12,224 nucleotides of DNA from ZC4RG30 sp039932715 (lineage in GTDB: Bacteria > Pseudomonadota > Gammaproteobacteria > Steroidobacterales > Steroidobacteraceae): NCBI GenBank assembly GCA_039932715.1, contig JBDTPN010000052.1:1-12224 (forward strand), given 5' to 3'. The notes beneath the pieces are model-generated. The model searched no databases and had not been told where the DNA came from. It worked only from the letters and a program-made list of their open reading frames with translations. Below, piece by piece: positions 6,233 to 12,224 of the stretch (position 1 is its first letter; every line of letters begins with the position of its first letter). A program made the position numbers and the translations under genes.

Positions 6233-7218
6233 GGCTTGCCTACCGCGACAGCCGTGGCCTTGTAAGGCTTGGCGGCCACAGGTGCAGCGCCTGGAGCAGG
6301 CGGCGGTGCACGCATTGCAGCCAGCTGACCCTCAAGCACGTAGGCCGTCATGCCCACAACCGTGACGGCCACCGGACCATCAGGAAAACCTTCCTTCAAC
6401 GTGACGGCCTTGCCCGTGTCCCCGCTGATGGTCAGACGCGTGAGCCTGCCCGCACCACCGCCTTCGGCGATCAGCAGTTGCTTCGAGCCGAAGCTGCGCA
6501 TGCCATCGGGACGATCAATCTTGCGATCGGTCTTGATCTCCACGGGCGCGCCGGCTTTGCCATCCTTGCCGATGGGCACTGCGAACAGCTTGCTCACTGC
6601 CAGTGCGTTGACCACCACGCGATTACCCAGCACGGCAATGCCGTCGAGAATGCCGCCCTTGGGACCCAACGCTCCATCCGCACCGGCCCAGACTTCAAGC
6701 TGGCTGCCGCCCTTTGCCAGCTTGTCGATCTGCATGTTGTTGGTGTCGGTGATGTAGGCATTGCCCTTGGCATCCACTGCAATGTCATTGCAGAAACCGC
6801 CGGCACCGGGCACGGGATACTTGGCCTTAGGTGCGCCTGACTTCAGATCGAACAGATGCAACGTCGATGGCACTGGCGTGCTGCCGGGAGCCGGCGCGCC
6901 GGTGGAACCGGAACAGGCATACAGCGTATTGGTCTTGTCATCGGCGAACACACCGAAGATGGACTGCATGCCGTCGGTACCCGGCTGTATCCACGCCTCG
7001 GCAGTGGCCGCGCCGGGCATGGCGCGCCAGATGATGCGCGGTCCCAGGCTGCCGAATATCACGTGACCGTCGGCGGTGGAGGTCAGGCTTTCAGGCGTGA
7101 TCTTCTCGCCGGGGATGACGATCTGGCTGGACGGCCCCGCAGCCTGCGCCGCAGTGGCTACTGCAAGAGTCGTCGCGGTCAATGTTGCAGCCATTGCTGC
7201 GCGAAGAAGGGACTGCAT
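6229..7218 (-). CDS. Exported SMP-30/NHL-like beta-propeller protein
   Basis: A 329-residue exported protein. Residues 1-26 form a signal peptide ending AQA. The body reads as repeated propeller blades of the SMP-30/gluconolactonase/NHL type: PESLTSTADGHVIFGSLGP, GGFCNDIAVDAKGNAYITDT, ILDGIAVLGNRVVVNALAV, DRPDGMRSFGSKQLLIAEGG. Such proteins bind a divalent metal and may act as lactonases or as non-enzymatic binding proteins. The C-terminus is a proline/alanine-rich tail. The gene begins one base after the stop of the upstream dehydrogenase gene, with an AAGGAAA Shine-Dalgarno sequence inside that gene's end, so the two are surely co-transcribed and probably translationally coupled. A lactonase partner for a sugar dehydrogenase would make sense, since such enzymes release lactones, but this is inference. 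Confidence 0.72.
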   Translation of the reverse strand: MQSLLRAAMAATLTATTLAVATAAQAAGPSSQIVIPGEKITPESLTSTADGHVIFGSLGPRIIWRAMPGAATAEAWIQPGTDGMQSIFGVFADDKTNTLYACSGSTGAPAPGSTPVPSTLHLFDLKSGAPKAKYPVPGAGGFCNDIAVDAKGNAYITDTNNMQIDKLAKGGSQLEVWAGADGALGPKGGILDGIAVLGNRVVVNALAVSKLFAVPIGKDGKAGAPVEIKTDRKIDRPDGMRSFGSKQLLIAEGGGAGRLTRLTISGDTGKAVTLKEGFPDGPVAVTVVGMTAYVLEGQLAAMRAPPPAPGAAPVAAKPYKATAVAVGKP

Positions 7219-7219
7219 T

Positions 7220-8950
7220 TCATTTTTCCTTGCTATAGGAGATGCGGTAAATCAGGTTTGCGCCGTCGTCGCTGAGCAGCATCGAGCCATCGGCCATCTG
7301 CACGATGGCCACCGGCCGACCCCAGGCGTTGCCATCATCCGCGATGAAGCCGGTCAGGAAGTCCACGTATTCACCCGTGGGCGCATTGCCCTTCATCGGC
7401 AGGGTCACGATCTTGTGCCCGGTGCGAAATGCCCGATTCCACGAGCCGTGCAGCACGGCAAATGCCTGGCCGACATACTCGTTTGGAAATGCCGAGCTGC
7501 CCTTGTTGGCGGTGTAGAACAGGATGTTGACGGCCGCCGAATGTGCAGTGAACGGCACATCGGGAATGGTGGCCTTGCCCAGCAGATCCGGACGCTGGCC
7601 CTTCAGGCGCGGGTCCTCGTTCTTGCCCATGTAGTACCAGGGCCAGCCGTACCAGGCGCCCTCTTTCACGCGCGTGGCGTAATCCGGCACCAGGTCGTCG
7701 CCCAGGTTGTCACGCTCATTGGTGACGCACCACACTGCACCGGTGGCCGGCTGCAAGGTCATGCCCACGCAGTTGCGAATCCCGGTAGCAAAGTTGCGGC
7801 CCTTGGTGTCGCCGCCCACATCGAACACGCGCACGCTGGCGCGGTTCTCTTCGTTGCCCCAGGCCGCGCCCAATCCATGCGCAGCTTCCCAGGCCTTGAT
7901 CTCCTCGGGCGTCTTCTTGGGCAGATCTTCGGGCACGTTGGACTGCGAACCCACCGTCACATACATGCGCTTGCCGTCAGGCGAGAACGCGATGTCACGC
8001 GTGAAGTGACCGCCACCCACTGGCGAGAGTTGCGGAATGATCACTTCGGGAACGCCAGAGGCCGTTGAGTCGCCCGTCTTGTAGGGATAGCGCACCACGC
8101 GATTGGTCTCGGCGATGTACACCCACTTGGGGTTGCTGGCCGACGGATAGAACGCAATGCCGTAGGGCTGCAACAACCCCTGCGCAAACACCGTAGCAGT
8201 GGCCGACTTGCCATCGGCAGAAGGACGCAGCACCTTGATGCGGCCGGGGTTGGTTTCGGCCAGCAGCACATCGCCGTTGGCGGCCAGCTTCATTTCTCGC
8301 GGGCCCGTCAGACCAGTGAGAAACGTATCGACCTTGAATCCTGGTGGCAGTGACAATTTCGCGCCCTCAGGCTTGGGCACCTGCTGCGGAAATTTCGTGG
8401 CTGACGCGGTATCAAATGGCGGTGGCAACTTGGGGACGTCCACGCGATGCACGCGACCGGGTGCGTCTTTCTTCCAGTCCGCTTCACCTTTGGGCGGTGC
8501 AGCTCCTGCAGCGGCAGGCGGCGGCCGGAATCCACCCGGAGGACCGCGAGGTGCCGGCGGCGGTGGCAAGGTACCGTCATGAACAGCCGTGAGATAGGCA
8601 ACCACATTGTCGCGATCCGACTGCTGCGCCACCGGTATGACCATGGCTGTGCCTGGCACAACAGTGGTGGGAGACGTGAGGAAGCGATGCAGGCTGTCAC
8701 TGTCCCAGGTCAGACCCGAACTCTTCAATGCGGGGGTGTAGGTAAAGCCGCTGCCAGTTGCCGCCTTGCGGCCCACCACGCCCTGCAGGTTGGGGCCCTG
8801 TGCGCCGCCGTTGTCATTGACTTCAGCGCTGTGGCAAAGCGCGCACTGTTGGCGAAAGAAGGTGCGGCCGGCGTTGACGTCGGCGCCCAGCGCCGGCGCA
8901 ACCATGGCGGCAACAAGGACCACCGCTGCTGCGGATCGTGCGAATAGCAT
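7220..8950 (-). CDS. Cytochrome c-fused PQQ-type sugar (L-sorbosone-like) dehydrogenase
   Basis: A 576-residue periplasmic fusion. Residues 1-23 are a signal peptide. A class I cytochrome c domain follows (about 24-125), with the haem motif CALCH (C36, C39, H40) and the distal methionine M103 in VPGTAMVIP. Residues 128-158 are a proline-rich linker. From about 195 to the end is a six-bladed propeller of the soluble glucose/sorbosone dehydrogenase type: LPPGFKVDTFLTGLTGPREM, GGGHFTRDIAFSPDGKRMYV (with H and R of the usual active-site segment), GIRNCVGMTLQPATGAVWCV, NERDNLGDDLVPDY and HGSWNRAFRTGHKIV. The enzyme probably oxidises a sugar or aldehyde with PQQ and passes electrons to its own haem. 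It is the first gene of a two-gene operon and starts 100 bp from a divergent gene. The PQQ assignment comes from the family; the substrate is unknown. Confidence 0.85.
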   Translation of the reverse strand: MLFARSAAAVVLVAAMVAPALGADVNAGRTFFRQQCALCHSAEVNDNGGAQGPNLQGVVGRKAATGSGFTYTPALKSSGLTWDSDSLHRFLTSPTTVVPGTAMVIPVAQQSDRDNVVAYLTAVHDGTLPPPPAPRGPPGGFRPPPAAAGAAPPKGEADWKKDAPGRVHRVDVPKLPPPFDTASATKFPQQVPKPEGAKLSLPPGFKVDTFLTGLTGPREMKLAANGDVLLAETNPGRIKVLRPSADGKSATATVFAQGLLQPYGIAFYPSASNPKWVYIAETNRVVRYPYKTGDSTASGVPEVIIPQLSPVGGGHFTRDIAFSPDGKRMYVTVGSQSNVPEDLPKKTPEEIKAWEAAHGLGAAWGNEENRASVRVFDVGGDTKGRNFATGIRNCVGMTLQPATGAVWCVTNERDNLGDDLVPDYATRVKEGAWYGWPWYYMGKNEDPRLKGQRPDLLGKATIPDVPFTAHSAAVNILFYTANKGSSAFPNEYVGQAFAVLHGSWNRAFRTGHKIVTLPMKGNAPTGEYVDFLTGFIADDGNAWGRPVAIVQMADGSMLLSDDGANLIYRISYSKEK

Positions 8951-8998
8951 AATTTTCCCCCGAAGAATCGACTCAAGATGTACACGAAAGCATACACC

Positions 8999-9026
8999 TT
9001 GCGCACTGCGTTCCCCGGCCTAGAAT
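8999..9026 (+). promoter_or_regulatory. Sigma-70-type promoter of the small secreted protein gene
   Basis: TTGCGC at 8999-9004 and TAGAAT at 9021-9026 are spaced by 16 bp. Transcription would begin around 9033, leaving a short leader with AAGGAG at 9039-9044, 6 bases before the ATG. This is a conventional promoter and ribosome site, unlike the leaderless arrangement seen for the plus-strand genes earlier in the window. Confidence 0.55.
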
Positions 9027-9050
9027 CGGGGCTTACACAAGGAGAGTTTC

Positions 9051-9341
9051 ATGAATAGCAAACTGACAGCGCTTGCAGCCCTGGGTGTCCTGGCGACTTT
9101 CGCGGTCACTGCCACGGATGCCTATGCGCAGACCCAGGGCTCGCAACGCCGTGGCGACAGGCGCGAGAACCGCGACGACAGCCGCGACGCCAAGGCCGAA
9201 TGCAAAGCGGGTGACGAGAAGTCGCGTGCGGAGTGCCGCGGCGACAAGCGTGACACCAAGCAGGACGGTCGCGGCAGCGAGAGCGCCACTCCTGCAACTC
9301 CCGCGTCGCCGGCGACTCCGGCAACTCCCGCCAAGCCTTAA
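9051..9341 (+). CDS. Small exported, highly charged protein with a TPA-repeat tail
   Basis: A 96-residue protein not recognised as any named family. Residues 1-26 are a clear signal peptide (hydrophobic LTALAALGVLATFAVTATDA, then YAQ). The mature middle, about 27-76, is very rich in R, D, E and K with almost no hydrophobic residues and contains two cysteines (in AECKAG and AECRGD). These could form a disulfide. The tail is a low-complexity run of ATP/ASP-like triplets (ATPATPASPATPATPAKP). It is therefore probably disordered in the periplasm or envelope. Expression signals are strong: a good promoter and an AAGGAG site 6 bases before the ATG. It runs towards the next minus-strand gene, with 7 bp between the stops. 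The triplet repeat spans about 9285-9335 in the DNA. Confidence 0.75.
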   Translation: MNSKLTALAALGVLATFAVTATDAYAQTQGSQRRGDRRENRDDSRDAKAECKAGDEKSRAECRGDKRDTKQDGRGSESATPATPASPATPATPAKP

Positions 9342-9348
9342 GCGCTGG

Positions 9349-9732
9349 CTATTGAGCAGGCTGGGCGCGGCAGGTCACATGCTGCAGCGTCCAGCTTTCC
9401 CTGGTGGAGGTGCGCACCAGCACGCAGCGTGATCCGCTGCGCATCAGTTCAAAGTGCTCGGGTGGTTTAGTCTCGCGCCCGTTTGCCAACAGCCCGTTGG
9501 GATCAAGACGCCTGGCACGTTCAACGATCAAGGTGTTGGAGCTGACCAGCGCATCGTCGGCCAGTGTGATGCCCGGATCACCCAGTGCTTTACCAACAGT
9601 TTGCTGCAGCTCTGCGCGGGCAGCTGATGTTGCATTGGTAATCACCGCCGGATGATCGGGTTCGACCGCGCAGGCGACCGAGACAAGCAGCGTCATTCCC
9701 GCGCACATGTGTGACACGAACTTCCGGATCAC
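9349..9732 (-). CDS. Small exported hypothetical protein, possible lipoprotein
   Basis: A 127-residue protein of unknown function. The N-terminus is a signal peptide (HMCAGMTLLVSVACAVEP). The SVAC segment resembles a lipobox, but the -3 residue is S rather than the usual L, so lipidation is uncertain; cleavage by signal peptidase I is also possible. The mature part has a mixed alpha/beta look with two cysteines (SRCVLV, HVTCRAQ) spaced for a disulfide, and VRTSTRESWTLQHVTC at the end. The GTG start at 9732 has an AGGGA site about 8 bases upstream; ATG at 9708 is a later alternative. It converges on the charged secreted protein gene, and no functional link is visible. Confidence 0.65.
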   Translation of the reverse strand: MIRKFVSHMCAGMTLLVSVACAVEPDHPAVITNATSAARAELQQTVGKALGDPGITLADDALVSSNTLIVERARRLDPNGLLANGRETKPPEHFELMRSGSRCVLVRTSTRESWTLQHVTCRAQPAQ

Positions 9733-9764
9733 GTACGTTCCCTGTTAACTTTTGCAGGTCCATT

Positions 9765-9878
9765 ATGATCGAGCTTTACTACTACGAGAACTCGATCTGC
9801 GCCGAGCGGGTGCTGATGGCGTTGGGAAGGTTCGTGCGCAAGCCGCCTCCCGGTAGTGACCTCCGGGAGACGAGTTGA
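9765..9878 (+). pseudogene. Truncated glutathione S-transferase N-terminus
   Basis: A 37-codon frame opens with MIELYYYENSICAERVLMAL, which matches the first strand and helix of the thioredoxin-fold domain of glutathione S-transferases, including the ENSIC-ERV segment around the catalytic-end residues. The match stops at about codon 20; the rest (GRFVRKPPPGSDLRETS) is unlike GST and ends at a stop. A full GST would need about 200 residues, so most of the gene has been deleted. An AGG 7 bases before the ATG could still allow translation of a peptide. The family call rests on the N-terminal motif only. Confidence 0.65.
9847..9869 (-). terminator. 7-bp hairpin downstream of the CsbD gene, possible terminator
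   Basis: ctcccgg (9847-9853) and ccgggag (9863-9869) are exact reverse complements around a 9-base loop. It begins 21 bp past the stop of the minus-strand CsbD gene and lies in the non-homologous tail of the GST remnant. There is no U-tract on the minus strand, so it may act only as a weak stop or 3'-end stabiliser. Confidence 0.3.
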
Positions 9879-9890
9879 TACGCGCGTAAT

Positions 9891-10127
9891 CTAGCGGGCG
9901 CTTCGCTCCATCTCACGATCACGCGTGGTGCGCGCGTCGCGCTTCTCGTCATTCATTGCCTTGTCACCCTTGGCCTTGACGTCGCCGATTGCCTTCTCGG
10001 CCTTGCCACCCAGTTCGCGCACCGCCCCCTTGACTGTGAGCGTTCCGTTGGACGTGGCCTTGCCGACGGCCTTCTCTACCTTGCCGGCAGCCTCGTTTGC
10101 TGCACCTTTGATCTGCTGCTTGTTCAT
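9891..10127 (-). CDS. CsbD-family stress-response protein
   Basis: A 78-residue, very hydrophilic protein of the CsbD family. It begins MNKQQIKGAANEAAGKVEKAVGKATSN, the standard CsbD opening, then repeats the pattern (VKGAVRELGGKAEKAIGDVKAKGD) typical of the family's helical repeats. It ends in a charged tail (DARTTRDREMERSAR) that is longer than usual. Members are small cytosolic proteins strongly induced by general stress in several bacteria; the molecular role is unknown. A good Shine-Dalgarno sequence (AGAGGGG) precedes the ATG. The 195 bp upstream, to the divergent YCII gene, hold no other gene that I can support. I could not identify a clear sigma-factor-specific promoter there. Confidence 0.88.
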   Translation of the reverse strand: MNKQQIKGAANEAAGKVEKAVGKATSNGTLTVKGAVRELGGKAEKAIGDVKAKGDKAMNDEKRDARTTRDREMERSAR

Positions 10128-10322
10128 CGCGATGCCCCTCTAATGAGTCTGTGTGGATGCCGCCCGGCAAACCCAGCGGCCTGGACTCCATTTGAGACTC
10201 CAGCCAGGCATCTGGAAAGACGGCGCACTACGACACCAGCTGTGGGCGCGTTCCTACTTTGGCAATGAGCGGCAAGGTTTAGCCTCAACCATCGCCGTCA
10301 GGGCGGAAATCAGGAGTCAGCA

Positions 10323-10682
10323 ATGCGCGTCATGGTGTTGGTAAAAGCTACCGAAGACAGCGAAAAGGGCACGCTTCCCACGGCCGAGATGCTGAAGGCG
10401 ATGGGCAAATTCAATGAAGAGTTGGACAAGGCCGGCATCCTGGGCGACGCTGACGGCCTCAAGCCCTCGTCGCAGGGCAAACGTATTGCGTTCGACGGCC
10501 CGCGCCGTACCGTCATAGACGGGCCTTTCGCTGCCACCCGCGAACTGGTCGCTGGGTTCTGGCTGTGGCAGGTCAAGGACATGGACGAGGCCATCGCCTG
10601 GGTCAAGCGCTGCCCTAATCCCATGCCGGGAGCGAGTGAGATTGAAATCCGGCCGCTATATGAGGCGACTGATTTTCAATAG
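10323..10682 (+). CDS. YCII/DGPF-domain protein
   Basis: A 119-residue cytosolic protein of the YCII-related (DGPF) family, with a dimeric ferredoxin-like alpha/beta fold. MRVMVLVKATEDSEKGTLPTAEMLKAMGKFNEEL is the usual opening strand and helix. TVIDGPFAATRELVAGFWLW contains the name-giving DGPF motif, and MDEAIAWVKRCPNPMPGASEIEIRPLYE is the standard end. Family members are often found next to ECF sigma factor genes, but none is present here. The biochemical function is unsettled. AGGAG at 10312-10316 lies 6 bases before the ATG. A weak candidate promoter (TTGGCA at 10259) lies upstream. The gene ends 3 bp from the stop of the convergent nuclease gene. Confidence 0.9.
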   Translation: MRVMVLVKATEDSEKGTLPTAEMLKAMGKFNEELDKAGILGDADGLKPSSQGKRIAFDGPRRTVIDGPFAATRELVAGFWLWQVKDMDEAIAWVKRCPNPMPGASEIEIRPLYEATDFQ

Positions 10683-10685
10683 TTG

Positions 10686-11243
10686 CTATTTCTTCCCGAT
10701 GGACGCGACGCAGTGCCTGGTCGTCTCGTGTGAATAGTTGGTGTAGGGAATGGCCTTGGGGTGCTTGCGCCACTCCCAGGGCGCCACCTGGTCCTTGACC
10801 GATTGGGACCAGAGCCCTTTTCCGGCCAGCCGGGCCTGCTGCTCATCAGCACACAGCGTCGCGTCGGCCTTGCCAGAATACTGGCGGTAGACCCACGCAT
10901 TGCCCTGCCGGACGAGCTCGGCGTTGATGTCGTCATCCCCGAGGAAAACCGTGCCGACCATCCGGTCGTATCGATCCTGCCCGAAAGGCTCGATGTCGAC
11001 TTGCTTGCCCATGACGCGCTGCTTCAGCGCCGCTGTGGATTGCTTTCCCCAGGGCTGGTTGCGCTCGGGCGCATCGATGGCGTGCAGTCGGACGCGGATG
11101 GGGCCGCTGGATAGCGCGACATCGATGGTGTCGGCGTCGATGACCTTGATCACCTTGCCGGTGAGGACCGTCCGCGCAGGTCCACTTGAGGCGCAGGCCG
11201 TACAAAGCAGCAGGGTCAGGCCGATGGCACGCAGCAATTGCAT
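10686..11243 (-). CDS. Exported SNase-fold (thermonuclease-like) nuclease
   Basis: A 185-residue member of the staphylococcal nuclease family, an OB-fold calcium-dependent enzyme that cuts DNA and RNA. Residues 1-18 form a short signal peptide ending LLLCTACASSG; C17 could be lipidated, but the box is atypical. The domain covers about 25-145: VIKVIDADTIDV holds the calcium aspartates (D36, D38), and RLHAIDAPERNQPWGKQS holds the catalytic R52 and E60, with D57 near the metal. DRYDRMVGTVF holds the second catalytic arginine, R94. LVRQGNAWVYRQY and ARLAGKGLW complete the fold. All catalytic positions seem intact. The C-terminus has an extra segment (PWEWRKHPKAIPYTNYSHE) common in proteobacterial members. 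The ATG at 11243 has no strong ribosome site. The gene follows a small secreted-protein gene after 72 bp, possibly in the same transcript. Confidence 0.9.
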   Translation of the reverse strand: MQLLRAIGLTLLLCTACASSGPARTVLTGKVIKVIDADTIDVALSSGPIRVRLHAIDAPERNQPWGKQSTAALKQRVMGKQVDIEPFGQDRYDRMVGTVFLGDDDINAELVRQGNAWVYRQYSGKADATLCADEQQARLAGKGLWSQSVKDQVAPWEWRKHPKAIPYTNYSHETTRHCVASIGKK

Positions 11244-11315
11244 GCGCCGGATAGTGCGCTGCGTGCACGCTGCGCGTTGTGACCTGCATCAAGGTGCCGC
11301 CAAGTCGAACCACCT

Positions 11316-11792
11316 TCAGTCGCGCCGCTCGAAATCGTAGTGCAGTATTTCGACAGACTTGCCGTCCTTATCGCGGTGCACGGCATCCAGCGTCAGCGAC
11401 TTGCCATCCGCGGAGACTGTCTGCGTCCCCGTTGAGGTTTTCCAGTTGCTCTCGCCGGTCTGCGTGAAGACGTATTCCATTTTGCGCGGGCCGGTCAGCT
11501 TGCAGGTGAAGGTCGATGCCGCCGGCGATCCATCACCATGGACATGCGGATACGCGCGCCCGTCGCAGCGACCTTCAACGATGGTCTGTGCTGCCGGCGC
11601 ACGCTGCGGAAACAGGATCAGACGGAATCGGCCGTCGCCGGCATCCTCGAAGGACTGGCTCATTCCGACTGATTTGGGGCCTTTCACCTCGTGCCAGTTG
11701 GCGACAAAGGCGCTGTAAGGATGAACGTTCTGAGCTGAGGCCAGCGTGGCCAGCAGGAGTGTTGTCGCTAGAACATTGAAACGGGCTTGCAT
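11316..11792 (-). CDS. Small exported protein of unknown function
   Basis: A 158-residue protein that I do not recognise. Residues 1-20 are a signal peptide (LATTLLLATLASA, cut before Q21). The mature part begins NVHPYSAFVANWHEVKGPKS and contains regularly spaced strands: FRLILFPQRA, STFTCKLTGPRKMEYVFTQT, NWKTSTGTQTVSADGKSLTLDAV, SVEILHYDFER. This pattern suggests an all-beta, lipocalin- or barrel-like fold. Two cysteines (GRCDGR, TFTCKL) may form a disulfide. A strong GGGAGG site lies just before the ATG. It starts 20 bp after the stop of the membrane methyltransferase gene, so the two are probably co-transcribed. A ligand-binding role would be a guess. Confidence 0.75.
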   Translation of the reverse strand: MQARFNVLATTLLLATLASAQNVHPYSAFVANWHEVKGPKSVGMSQSFEDAGDGRFRLILFPQRAPAAQTIVEGRCDGRAYPHVHGDGSPAASTFTCKLTGPRKMEYVFTQTGESNWKTSTGTQTVSADGKSLTLDAVHRDKDGKSVEILHYDFERRD

Positions 11793-11812
11793 AAGACCTC
11801 CCTAGGGACAAC

Positions 11813-12224
11813 TCACACCCACCGCCTGACGCGGCGGCTGTAGGCCAGATAGTCCGCGCCAAAGGTCTCGCGCATCCGGGCTTCTTCAAACGGGATGACC
11901 ACGGCGTTCATCAGCAACACTGGCACGAGCAGGAGGACCAGCGGCCAGACCCGACCCAGCGCCAGGCTCAGGCCGATGTAGGTGATGGTCAGCCCCAAAT
12001 ACATCGGGTTGCGCGAAATACTGAAGGCGTTGTCCGCAACAAGCCGCGAGGGACGACCGGTGGGATTGAGCGTGGTCCGGCGCAAACCAAACAGCGCGGC
12101 GCTGCCAGGGCCCAGGATGATCCCGACCGCGAAGAGGAACCACCCGATCCAGTGTGTGGCAGGCAGCTGCGTCCACTGCGGTGCCCATGGCGCGAAGCGT
12201 TCCAGCAACACGCCCGCCAGGAAG
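11813..12224 (-). CDS. ICMT-like membrane methyltransferase (5' end outside the window)
   Basis: A partial gene of the isoprenylcysteine carboxyl methyltransferase/phospholipid methyltransferase-like membrane family. At least 136 residues are visible, with three or four hydrophobic segments. The S-adenosylmethionine-site motif SRNPMYLGL is followed by a long hydrophobic stretch (ALGRVWPLVLLLVPVLLMNA) and the diagnostic ending PFEEARMRETFGADYLAYSRRVRRW. A GTG at 12211 could act as a start, but the frame stays open to the window edge and reads FLAG directly before it as part of a hydrophobic helix, so the true start is probably beyond 12224. Members methylate lipids or small molecules in the inner membrane; the bacterial substrate here is unknown. 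It is the leading visible gene of a run with the small exported protein and perhaps the nuclease. Confidence 0.85.
   Translation of the reverse strand, partial: FLAGVLLERFAPWAPQWTQLPATHWIGWFLFAVGIILGPGSAALFGLRRTTLNPTGRPSRLVADNAFSISRNPMYLGLTITYIGLSLALGRVWPLVLLLVPVLLMNAVVIPFEEARMRETFGADYLAYSRRVRRWV

Noticed and set aside
7076..8068. A long open plus-strand frame of about 330 codons opposite the dehydrogenase genes
   Set aside because: It lies antisense to two clear genes, its translation has no recognisable domain, and its composition is that of a GC-rich shadow frame.
10128..10322. A possible small gene or regulatory RNA between the CsbD and YCII genes
   Set aside because: Only a poor 41-codon frame and a short direct repeat (gactcca) were seen; there is no convincing fold, motif or ribosome site.

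Overview
The window is GC-rich bacterial chromosome with short intergenic gaps and genes on both strands. The mix of genes points to a proteobacterium, most likely a gammaproteobacterium of the Xanthomonadales/Steroidobacter/Nevskia type: a PA4780-like RIO kinase, a ModA, a cytochrome c-fused PQQ-type dehydrogenase, CsbD, YCII and ICMT-like proteins. No rRNA, tRNA or species marker is present, so this placement is an inference. I see no CRISPR array, insertion sequence, integrase or phage gene.

Layout. (1) 75-1357: a hairpin, then a secreted calcineurin-like metallophosphoesterase on the minus strand. (2) 1465-4953: two plus-strand genes 42 bp apart, a RIO-type kinase and an 862-residue protein that joins a TIR domain, one membrane helix, a PEGA-like region, a cysteine-free formylglycine-generating-enzyme-like (SUMF1) domain and an alpha/beta hydrolase. 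(3) 5001-5433: a decayed DMT/EamA transporter gene, left as three pieces in three frames. (4) 5459-6232: an orphan modA with a perfect TATAAT placed for leaderless translation. (5) 6229-8950: a minus-strand operon of a cytochrome c/PQQ-type sorbosone dehydrogenase-like enzyme followed by an exported SMP-30/NHL-like propeller protein. (6) 9051-9732: a small exported charged protein facing a small exported hypothetical protein. (7) 9765-9878: a truncated glutathione S-transferase N-terminus. (8) 9891-12224: CsbD, a YCII-family protein, an exported SNase-fold nuclease, a small exported protein, and an ICMT-like membrane methyltransferase that runs off the right edge.

How the genes relate. Much of the window encodes envelope or periplasmic proteins: the phosphoesterase, ModA, the dehydrogenase pair, the nuclease, several small secreted proteins, and the probable periplasmic half of the TIR protein. 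The most interesting object is the TIR fusion. It keeps the TIR catalytic glutamate and a complete Ser-Asp-His hydrolase triad, but its SUMF1-like module has no cysteine. It looks like a transmembrane receptor or effector, built like the kinase-SUMF1-hydrolase proteins I recall from related bacteria but with TIR in the kinase position. The two gene remnants (DMT transporter and GST) show local gene decay by deletion.
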